DNA of 22,617 nucleotides from Brachionus koreanus. Its lineage: Eukaryota > Rotifera > Eurotatoria > Ploima > Brachionidae. Below the pieces are notes generated by a model. That model was not told the origin of the DNA. It worked only from the letters and a program-made list of their open reading frames with translations, and searched no databases. Positions 1 to 8,140 of this stretch are shown here, one piece after another. Positions within the stretch are counted from its first letter, which is position 1. Every line of letters starts with the position of its first letter. The stretch spans positions 526,523 through 549,139 of the forward strand of contig PJRA01000143.1 of the NCBI GenBank assembly GCA_016987375.1, in the 5' to 3' direction. The translations under genes and the position numbers were made by a program.

Positions 1-15
1 GATTTTTGATAATAG

Positions 16-36
16 TGCAACTTTGAATGTTGCACC
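16..36. repeat. Short perfect hairpin
   Basis: Two 7-bp perfect arms (GTGCAAC and GTTGCAC) flank a 7-base loop. The flanking 1-159 is AT-rich with no coding signal that I can see. The hairpin lies outside the presumed left edge of the Merlin element and may be chance. Confidence 0.4.
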
Positions 37-159
37 ATTTTGTTTTTACAGAACTTGCTTTTGACTTTTAAAAGAAAAGTTATAAGACTTTTTAACTTTT
101 TGTTCTGTTCTATTGTACTAAATTTCACAAAACCATATATTAAAGATATAAAAAAAGTA

Positions 160-207
160 GGAATTTCCTGGTCTCAGTAGAAAATTTCTGGTAATTTTCC
201 TGGTCAC
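160..207. repeat. Left CTGGTC(A) cluster
   Basis: CTGGTC or a close variant occurs at 168, 188 and 200. The segment from 160 matches 1598-1624 in the same orientation (TTTCCTGGTC then CAGTAGAA). The first 13 bases also match 5691-5703 at the edge of a foldback element. Subterminal motif clusters of this kind often bind a transposase; that role is inferred. Confidence 0.55.
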
Positions 208-457
208 TTAAATTTTCGACTTGTCAATGTTATTTTTGTTAATAAAATTGTAAAATTCTGGTTGAGTTTCAAATTAATATAGAAAATTTTGAATCAAGTC
301 TGATCTGCTTAAAATATGTTGACGCTATTTTTATTTGAACAAATAAAAAAAATATAAACATAAATTATATTTTGAAAAAAATTTTTTAACTTGGCGATGT
401 AACTGTTGCACAACATATAAATCAGTTTATGAAGGATCTTTTTTCCAGTTATTTAAG

Positions 458-1481
458 AAGTCTCCAAAGGTTTAAGAGGTCAAATTAATTCGGACTGCTG
501 GAGCTCTTATGTCAATATCTCTAGTTTAAATAATTTCAAACACCAGACTGTTAACCACAGCTTAAATTTTGTTAAACCAGAAGCAAGTATATAATATAAA
601 TTAGTTTAATTTTTAATAAATATTTTAAATGATTTTATTTTAAGAAACACACACTAATAGAATTGAAAGCCTCTGGAGAGCTTGTAAGCAAAAATTTAAA
701 GAAATGTGTGGCTGTAAACGAGGTATGATCCAGTCATTTATAGATGAGTTTTGTTGGTGTCATAACAATCAAGTGAATACAGATGGTGTACAAGCATATA
801 ATTTGATTCTAAAAGAAATTGCAAAATTTTATGCACCAGGAGCAAGGTATTAATAGGCTAACTTTTTTCAAATTTATCAAATTCGTTATTTTTTTATTAA
901 GTATCATAGTCGATGAACTAGTCAATGAAGAAAATGGTGACCCAAATATTGATGCTGAGTTAACTCTTGATCCAGATAATGTATCAGAATCAGTCGAACC
1001 AAAACCAGAAAGTGATCAATCTTCAAAAACTGGTTCTGTTTTTGGTTCACTAAATGGTGATGTGGACAGGGTTGATGATTTTGAATCGATTGAAGAGGAA
1101 AGTGAAGATAGTGGGAATGAGAGTCAAAAACATTATGTAGATGAAGAAAATACTTTACCTGGATGGTGTACATCTAGTTCATCAACTAAAAAAAATGAAC
1201 TTAGCATTGATGCCAGTGATGATGATGTTGAAGGCGATTTAAGTGAAATTGTTGGAAAGTTGGAAAGTCAATTAAAAAATGTTGAAATTTCTCGTCCTAG
1301 AAGTAAATCGCAATATTACAAAAAGAAATCTGAGGAGATACCAGAAGCACCAAAAGACGTTCAATATGAAGTTAAAAAAGTTTTGAGTGGGAAAAAAAAT
1401 TCAGTTGAGTGTGATGCTTGTGGAGATTTTTATGAAGGTGTCAAAGGATTAAAGTTACATAAAATTAGATCTCATAAATAA
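458..1481 (+). pseudogene. Merlin (ISXO2-like) transposase, C-terminal part with acidic tail and C2H2 finger
   Basis: Reading across two short introns (587-644, 58 bp; 847-901, 55 bp; both GT-AG) joins 458-586, 645-846 and 902-1481 in one frame. The first two exons show the ISXO2/Merlin catalytic core: an SDCW motif at 490-501, then VNHS and NFV, then THTNRIESLW at 647-676, then the FIDEF segment. Exon 3 adds about 190 residues rich in Asp, Glu and Ser and ends in a C-x2-C-x12-H-x4-H zinc finger (Cys codons 1410 and 1419, His codons 1458 and 1473). In the family this enzyme cuts and pastes DNA. The 5' exons with the first catalytic Asp are missing, so the gene is probably dead, although the visible 300 or so codons have no internal stop. 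Exon 1 may start a few bases from 458. Confidence 0.75.
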
Positions 1482-1584
1482 GTTTGATTTAAATTTTTTA
1501 TTAATAAATTGATTATTTTTTGACATTAAAACTAAATATTTAATAAAATTTTACTTGTTACGAAAAAATTATTGTATAATTTTT

Positions 1585-1681
1585 CTGGTCATAAGGTAAA
1601 TTTCCTGGTCACAGTAGAATTTTTACCTATTTTCTGGTCACCAAATTCCTCTTCACCGATAACTGTGACCAGGCTGGTCAC
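1585..1681. repeat. Right CTGGTCA cluster with 17-bp palindrome
   Basis: CTGGTCA(C/T) occurs at 1585, 1605 and 1634. At 1665-1681 GTGACCAG and CTGGTCAC face each other across one base as a perfect palindrome. With the left cluster this brackets the transposase gene and marks the likely right part of the element. Confidence 0.6.
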
Positions 1682-1690
1682 AAAACAGGG

Positions 1691-2456
1691 AAGACCCAAT
1701 ATTTAGTTCTATAAAGTGAAACTATCTATGTTTTTTCTTTTAATTTTCTTTTTGAAAAAAAATCATTTGTTTCCTCGATCCTTAAAATATACTAACGGGT
1801 GAGTCATAATGTTTTACAAAATTTTCAAATCAAGATTTTAATATGATCAGAAAATTGGACAAGGCTGAAATTTTACAAACTTAAAAACATTTTATTTGAC
1901 TTGATTTTTATTTATTTATTTTTTATTCAAAATATAATTTATGAATAGTTTAGCTATCTAAAACGATACAGATAATAATTTTCTGATATTCAAAACTTAA
2001 AATAATGTCAAAATACTATGTTGACATTATTTTAAGTATTGATGCTAGGGCTGGGATGCTGGTCTGATGCTGCAAGTTAGCCACCGAGATAGCTTACAGA
2101 TACTCTAAATTAAATTTAACATCAGGAAAAAAATATGAGAAAAAGAAAAGAAAAGTGGAGAAAAGCGGATAAGTATTAAATAACCATTACTTAAAATAAG
2201 ACAATTAAAATAGCAAATTAATGGTATTCAAAAAAAAAGTCAACAATAGCAAAGCTTGTTTTTAGTAGCCTCAAATTAAAAATTAAATATTAAAAATAAA
2301 ATTTGGATGCATCCAATTAATTGAAGCTTATAAATAATTGAGAATAAAATTAATACTTTCTTGATAAGCTTTTTTTTTGCAAATTTAATCATTTTATTTT
2401 GACACTTAAAATAATTGCATTTCTGAAGCATTGCATTTTAACTATTTTAATCAATT
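1691..2456. other. Intergenic AT-rich stretch with one strong hairpin
   Basis: No coding region was recognised. The one clear structure is the perfect stem at 1995-2037. A short GC-richer patch at 2040-2095 with several GATGCT motifs has no recognised identity. Two similar AT-rich 20-mers near 2385 and 2447 are probably low-complexity sequence. Confidence 0.5.
1995..2037. repeat. Hairpin with 17-bp perfect stem
   Basis: Arms 1995-2011 and 2021-2037 are perfectly complementary over 17 bp, with a 9-base loop at 2012-2020. The stem includes TTGACATTATTTTAAG on the right arm. It could be the remnant of a short MITE or a transcribed hairpin. No U-tract that would suggest a Pol III terminator follows. 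Confidence 0.7.
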
Positions 2457-3333
2457 TTATTTTGATAATTTCCCGACTAAACCAATCTCGATCAGCTTAG
2501 CCAGTTGTGAAAAGAGGATGCTTGGATAAAGAGATGATGTTTGGTGTTTTTGGTGGACTTTCCAAACAGTTGTGTTATAAAAGCAAAACTTTATTTTGAA
2601 CATTAAGAATAAATATATGCTTTACTTCAAAGGACTGGTTTGTTAAATAAGCAAAAATTTTTTTGATTTTGACTGTTTAAATAGACGAATGTTTGGTCAA
2701 TAAAAAAAATTGAGTGGGATACAAAATTGACTTACTGGCTAAAAGCTCGATCTTTGTCATTAAAAAACTTCGGCTCTTTTCTATTCTTATCACCGGGTAT
2801 CCAGAAAAAATTCTCTCTCTGATAAAATGTAGACACTTGAACAACAAGACCACTGCAATTTGCATAGACAGCACTTGGAATGGACAAATTTTCATATTTA
2901 ACATAATAAACACTGCTTTTACAATCAATATTTTCTAAATTCTACAAAAATTAAAAAAAATTGGTATAGAATTAATTTTTTTTTCTTAATTCAAATATAC
3001 TTTGATTAAATTAAAAAAATTTTTGAAAAATATTCCAAATTTTAAGCTGTCAGACTTTTTGATGGTTTTCGATTGATTCAAAAGACTAATATCGACTAGG
3101 AATGCTTTGTGAGCATTAAGTACATCATAGACAGAGCCGACAGTCAAATTGCTCGATATATTCTTCACTTGAGCAAGCTCTTTTTTAAGACGGAGCGCAA
3201 ATTGGTTCTCAACAGTCTTTTTTAAATAATATTCTCCTTTAAAATCCAGAATTTGCACATAGGCACATAAAAACAGCGACAAGTTCAAAACTAGCAAAAA
3301 CTTAAGCACTTGAATTAACCTTTTGTTTAACAT
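2457..3333 (-). CDS. Unrecognised membrane-anchored or secreted protein, multi-exon
   Basis: Exon 1 is 3001-3333 (ATG at 3331-3333), followed by a 59-bp GT-AG intron (2942-3000) and exon 2 from 2941 in the same frame. Exon 2 either ends in TAA at 2732-2734, giving about 180 residues, or is spliced at a perfect GTAAGT (2730-2735). A possible exon 3, 2457-2619, stays open for 53 codons and would give about 233 residues; it is tentative because that intron would be 116 bp. The N-terminus has a basic start and a hydrophobic stretch at about residues 8-27, suggesting a signal anchor or signal peptide. Candidate N-glycosylation sites (NISS, NLT, NCSG) support a lumenal or extracellular body. Exon 2 contains ENFFWIPGDKN, a hydrophilic segment typical of real coding sequence. 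I do not recognise the family. Confidence 0.6.
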
Positions 3334-3963
3334 TTGAGCTGAGTCAATTCTGCTAGCTTCATTTATTTGTAAATGCTCTAAATTAACATTATTAAAACAA
3401 ATTATTAAAAATCAATATATTTGAAATTGGGAGCCAATTTTTTATTTTTTTTTCGTAATTGTAATAAATATTTAAAATGAACACATATACGAAAAAAAAA
3501 TTTTTCCATTCAAATAGGTTAGTTTTTTTGTTTGTAAAAGATTAAACTTTGGACTACTAGATAATATAAATAGTTTAAAAAGGAGACTTTAAATAGATCT
3601 TTTTCTCGCACTGTGATCAGTGATTTTAAAGAGTGAGATTAGTTATTTTATAAAAATTATTCAGAATATTTTCAAACAAAAAAAAATCGATTTTTTTGTA
3701 ATAATTTTTTGTTGAAAATCACATGTATTAATAATAAATGATAAAAATAAAAGAGAGAATTAATACATTTGTTTTATTCATTGTTTTTTGTTTATCTTTA
3801 TTTTGTTGCCCTATCAAATTAAATAAAAATTTTCTTTTATTTTAAAACACGTGATAAACTATTAAATATTTATTTTGGATACTCCCAATCTAAGATACTA
3901 AGTTTTGAGAATAATTTTTTCAACTGTTTGTTTCAATGAAAATCCAAACTCTGATCTGATACT
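3334..3963. other. Intergenic, no recognised feature
   Basis: AT-rich sequence with homopolymer runs. It presumably includes the 5' region of the minus-strand gene that starts at 3333. I see no ORF, RNA gene or long repeat. Confidence 0.5.
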
Positions 3964-4515
3964 GATAAGGACAATGATACATCTAATTACAATTCTGAAT
4001 TTTTCAAAAATTACAATCAACTTAATTTCAATGATTCTATAACTCCAAATGAACTAGCTCTCGCATTTAAAAGACTAAAAAGTGAAGCAGCTCGCAAATG
4101 ATCTTGAGCAATGGCTAATTAAGTAAAAAATGAAAATATCAGAGGAAAATTCATGTTCAGTGGTCTTCTCTTAGTACAAGAAAGAAAGTGATAATCTTAA
4201 CATAAACATTTATGAAAACAAAATAGAAAACCAAAAAGTAATTAATTTTCTACGTATCAAACTTGATTCTAAACTAATTTTTAATATTCTTGTTGACTAT
4301 ATTAAAGAATGTTGCAATACAAGACTAAATCTAATTAGATACTGTCGAACAAAATATGGGGTCTAAATCAAAAAACGTTAGGAAACTTTAATAAATCTTT
4401 AGTCCAATCAATCCTAGACTGTCCTTTTCCTTGCTTGAATTGCATTTTTAGAAAGAAATATCAAAAATTGTATCGAGAAAACTAATTTAGCTGTTGAATT
4501 CAATCAGGAATTAAA
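3964..4515 (+). pseudogene. LINE (non-LTR retrotransposon) reverse transcriptase remnant, internally deleted
   Basis: From 3964 the reading resembles the region just before the fingers of a non-LTR reverse transcriptase (SITPNELALAFKRLKSEAAR, around 4030-4090), where intact elements continue into an APGPD-like motif. After a frame change near 4095 it jumps to the post-catalytic region: WLIK, SCSVVFS, NINIYENKI, a FLRIKLDSKL block (intact relatives read FLGIKFDSKL) and DYIKECCNTRLNLIRY. The palm with the FADD motif is therefore deleted. Several in-frame stops follow after 4360. It is dead. The clade (Jockey/CR1-like) is a guess. Confidence 0.7.
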
Positions 4516-4684
4516 CCTAAGGACAAAAGGGGGGTTTTGTTAAAGTTAAAATGCTCTTGTACTGAAGAGTGTGCAACGATGAGATGTTCCTGTTTTAAAG
4601 CAGAATTAAAATTTAGTTCAAAATGTCATGCAAAAATGTTTAAATTTTTGTAAAAATTGTCACAAAAACTTTAATTTTAATTAG
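4504..4684 (+). pseudogene. Cys-rich CXC-like domain remnant
   Basis: One frame from 4504 encodes KCSCTEEC, then RCSCFKAELKFSSKCHAKM. After a one-base shift near 4647 it continues as FCKNCHKN to a stop at 4682. The C-x-C-x3-C-x4-C-x-C-x9-C-H spacing resembles tesmin/TSO1-type CXC modules and the Cys-rich tails that follow integrase-like (KRBA2-type) ORFs in some invertebrates. It directly follows the LINE remnant but is in another frame, so it is probably a separate decayed element. The assignment is by pattern only. Confidence 0.5.
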
Positions 4685-4897
4685 TTCAATTTTTTATTAA
4701 TTTTTGAATTTGTTTATTAAAATTCTTACTGATTTCAAATAAAATATCTTATTTTTTTTAAATTATTTTGTTACAAAGTACAAATTTTTTTTATTGACAT
4801 TTCATGTCATTTTATAAAATCACATGCTTCATTTTGAATAGATACAAAGTTACTTGGTGTTAATTTGTGTATACACTTGCCATAAGGATGCATGTAG
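4685..4897. other. AT-rich spacer
   Basis: No gene is visible. It lies between the Cys-rich remnant and the inverted-repeat element. Confidence 0.4.
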
Positions 4898-5366
4898 TAA
4901 AGCCTTGGTTTGCGTATATGGTGCATGCACCAACATTAAACTCGTCAATTTTTATTACATTTTTTTATTATTTAAGAGCAGGGTTAAAATTTAAGTTTAA
5001 AAAAGTATTAAAATAATGTTGTTAAATTTGGGCAAAATGTAAATAATTTTACATTTTTACATTTTCATATTTTTAGATTTTTTGTGCAATTTTTCAGAAA
5101 ATTAAAAAAACTCTCTCAAATTATTTGGTAAACAAAAATTAAATTAAAATTTCTTAAACATTGCACAAAAAATCTAAAAATATGAAAATGTAAAAATATA
5201 AAATTATTTTCATTTTGCCTAAATTTGAACCCATGCTCTAAATTTTTTATTTTTTTTAATCGAAAATTTTATAATATGAATTATTTTATTTCTTAATCTT
5301 TTGTGCTGCACAAATGCAACTTTTTCTTCAAAATCGAGTCTTAATGACGCATTAAACCAAGGTTTA
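4898..5366. mobile_element. Nested inverted-repeat (foldback/MITE-like) element
   Basis: Two levels of inverted repeat share one centre. Inner arms 5024-5090 and 5160-5226 are 67 bp each with 3 mismatches and a 69-bp spacer. They are bounded by GAGCA(T)GGGTT-like ends at 4976 and 5238. Outer arms 4898-4944 and 5335-5366 share CCTTGGTTT, GCGT, ATTAA and ACTCG in inverted order with small gaps. There is no coding capacity. It is probably one non-autonomous element inserted into or derived from another. No target duplication was confirmed. Confidence 0.65.
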
Positions 5367-5498
5367 ATTATTTGATGCGGACCTAAAGTGTGATTACGCT
5401 ATTACATTAGAGCATGCACTCAAATTTAACAATATTATAGCATGGACGAAGCTCATTTGGTGCACGGAATTATTATAATTGTTTAATTATATGTAATA
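5239..5498. other. Spacer including outer arm of the foldback element
   Basis: It contains the right outer arm (5335-5366) and a palindrome at about 5300-5314 (TTTGTGC, one base, GCACAAA). No gene was recognised. Confidence 0.4.
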
Positions 5499-6300
5499 CA
5501 AAAAAAAGCGAGTACAAAGATCAACAATGAGAGCATAGTACAAACCTGTATCTGAGCTTTAAGAGATTACTTAGACAAACAAGAACTGTACAGATTAATT
5601 ATGTCAACCGCACTAGAGAAAATTCATATAAAAGTAAAAGTAGTGGAAAAAAAAACACACATTTATTTTATTTATTTGAAAGATAAATTGGGAATTTCCT
5701 GGTAAAAGCCTTCTTTTCATTCCCCTTTCTAATGTTTGTTATTTAGTATATCAACTAAGATCTAAAATAAAGTAATTTAGAAGTGTTTGAAAGTTTAAGA
5801 TCATATATTAAATTTGTCTAATTGTACAATTTACATTTTTGTCGCATAAAAACATACAAATTCCATTATAACAGATTTGACTTAAGAACCTAATTTTGCC
5901 TTCTTATTTATTTAATCATTAAATTTTATATATTTTTATGTGACAAAAATGTAAATTGTATAATTAGTGAATTTTTATTTTTAATCTTAAACTTTCAAAC
6001 ACTTCAAAATTATATTATTTTAAATTTTGTTTATAAATTAAATAGCAAACATTAGCAAGGGGGCTGAAAAGAAGGCTTTTGTCGTTTGGGCAAGTACCGA
6101 GAAATTCTCAAATTTATTTTTCAGATAAAAATAAATAAAAATGTAATCATTTATTTAAATTAAAAAAAAAAAATATATATATATGTATTAAGTTTTTTTA
6201 AAAATAAAAATAACAAAAAAGTAATTTACAAATATAGTACTTTAAACAACGATGTATGCCATTTACTGTGCCATTTATATTTATTCAATAAACTAAAATT
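5499..6300. repeat. Dispersed repeat copy 1, interrupted by a large inverted repeat
   Basis: The flanks 5499-5650 and 6218-6300 and the centre at about 5855-5930 match 16432-16800 in order and orientation at perhaps 75-80 % identity. In this copy the centre is wrapped by inverted arms that the second copy lacks. The left flank reads as a decayed coding segment, including SIVQTC and DKQELYRLI, with one stop. The parent element is not recognised. Confidence 0.6.
5668..6135. repeat. Long inverted repeat (arms about 185-200 bp)
   Basis: Arms 5668-5851 and 5935-6135 are inverted copies with perhaps 75-80 % identity and several indels. Matching blocks include AAAAGCCTTCTTTTCA, CTAATGTTTG, AAGTGTTTGAAAGTTTAAGAT and CAATTTACATTTTTGTC. 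The 83-bp centre is the part shared with the other copy near 16650. It is either a foldback element or two insertions of one short element in opposite orientation. Confidence 0.7.
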
Positions 6301-7609
6301 TTTACCTAAAAAGTTTGAGAAGCTTTATAAGTTAAAATTCAATTGTCAATTACCAATTTTATTAAAAATAATTTAAAATTAAAGATGAAAAAATTCTCAT
6401 CGATAATTTTTTTACTGCTAAGATATCTTTTTTCAAATTTATCGAAATTACTCAAACTATTTGTTAAATGTTAATTATCATTCGGCATTTAGAAAAATTT
6501 TTTTTAGGTTTATTAAATAACTTTCTTAATATTCATACAGTTTTTTTTCCAATGAATAAAAATTGGCTTAACGGTTTCAAAAAAAAAAATTAAATCATAT
6601 TAGAATAAAAAATTTTTTGTATTAACAAGAAAATAAATTTTTGTGGGTTTACAGTTATTGTCGTTTAAATTATTTTTAAACTCTATTTTTCAGAAATCAA
6701 ATCAAAAAAAAATTTGAAAGACCTAAAAATTCTACTAGCAGTCTAAAATCGCTAAATTAGGTTAGACGTCTAAAGTATACCAGCTTTTCTTAGTCTATAT
6801 TTTAATAATTTTGAAATAATCAAAAATTTGGGAATTAAAAAAACCAGTCGATTTTAAGCACTTGATGAATTTAGCCTTTCAATTAGGCCAATTTTAATTT
6901 ATTTAAAGTGCCTCCTAAGAACAAAATTTATTATATTAATTAATTTTTGATTAATCTTAATTTATCAATCAAATTTATTATACTTGAAAAGTATGATGAT
7001 TTATCTATTTTATAATTAAATTAGAGAAAAACTGGTTGATTATTTGATTTTATTTGATTGAATGATGAATAAAAATATTGAAAGTTTGAATTTCGGTTGA
7101 AAAGTCTTGCTCAATGATTTTTTTTTTACTAAAAACAACAAAGAAATTTCTTTGTTTAATTTTAAGGATTTATGGGAATACATCTTCTTCATACTTCTTT
7201 TTTGGCATGTTACCATTACACAATTCATAATTATGTTTCTTTTTTTTTCATTTATCATCACTTGTCTAGTTAATATGGTAAATTAACAAAAAAAAACACT
7301 GTTGTACACATGAGACAAATGAATCGTAAATGCTTGAGATAAGTTAAACTTTAGAAGATCAAAATATTGTTCGTTTGTTAATTGTTAATTGAATTTTTTT
7401 AATTATTTAAAATTATAAACTAAAACCATTTATTGAAATGCTCAAGACTTATCAATTTAAGACTTTAATTTTTTATATTTTATTCTTTAACCGATTAATT
7501 AAAAGAAAAAATTTTACTTTTATTAAATAAAAGAATAAACTTTATTAAACTTTATTTAATTTTACTAAATTTTACTTGTATTTCATTCAATAACGACAAG
7601 GCTTTCTAA
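6301..7609. other. Long AT-rich intergenic stretch
   Basis: I see no gene, RNA or long repeat. A 12-bp palindrome TTAGACGTCTAA occurs near 6761. The small ORF on the minus strand around 7040-7261 is lysine-rich low-complexity sequence and I do not support it as a gene. Confidence 0.5.
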
Positions 7610-7705
7610 AGTGTTCAGAAAAATTGTTCAGAAGAGTTTGAGAGAAATTGTAAATGTAAACAGAATGGAGTATTTTGTGGTTCTAGGTGTCACAAACTGT
7701 TTTAA
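7610..7705 (+). pseudogene. Second Cys-rich CXC-like remnant
   Basis: A short open frame between stops reads KNCSEEFERNCKCKQNGVFC, then GSRCHKLF and a stop. The C-x-C, then C-x3-CH arrangement is like the remnant at 4504-4684, so both may come from the same transposon family. Only about 31 codons survive. Confidence 0.4.
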
Positions 7706-8140
7706 CTTGTCAGTGTACATAACAATTTGAAAGTCAATAATTTGTTTTTATTTTATTCGACTAATATACCTAAAATTTTATATTTTCTATTAAAAAATCT
7801 TTTTTAATAAATAGTTAACTTAATGGGCCTTAAAAATATCATTTTATTCAAATTTTAAAATATTTTTAGAAGATGTTAATTTTTTAAAAATATAAAAAAT
7901 CAATCATTTTTTTTGTTAATAAATAAATTTAAATTGATGAAATTGTTTTCAACATAATAAAAAACCAAGAGGGTTTTTATTTTTTCAAAATTACTAAATT
8001 TTAACACAGATTTAGATTATTAATTGAGTTAAAAAAAAAGAAAAATCAATTGTGACAGAATTTATTTATTTATTTATTTTTTTTGTTTAATTTAATAAAA
8101 TAAAAATTAATTTAAACCGGAAATAAAAATCTAAACTACT
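7706..8140. other. 3' flank of the PDH E2 gene
   Basis: AT-rich. Around 8060-8082 the plus strand has a TTTATT ladder, which gives repeated AATAAA polyadenylation signals on the minus strand about 60-80 bases after the stop codon at 8141. Nothing else was seen. Confidence 0.5.

Larger units (their letters stand above)
160..1690 (+). mobile_element. Degenerate Merlin-type DNA transposon (approximate bounds)
   Basis: A block that carries the C-terminal part of an ISXO2/IS1595-like (Merlin) transposase, flanked on both sides by clusters of a CTGGTCA motif. The left cluster is at 160-207 and the right at 1585-1681, and the two share a direct match of about 27 bp. The bounds are set by those clusters; I could not identify a clean terminal inverted repeat or target duplication. 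The N-terminal half of the transposase, with its first catalytic Asp, is not visible, so the copy looks 5'-truncated or rearranged. Confidence 0.6.

Noticed and set aside
922..1173. 83-codon minus-strand ORF rich in His and Leu
   Set aside because: Antisense of the acidic tail of the Merlin transposase.
7040..7261. 73-codon minus-strand ORF
   Set aside because: Lys/Ser-rich low-complexity sequence without motifs, in a stretch with no other coding signal.
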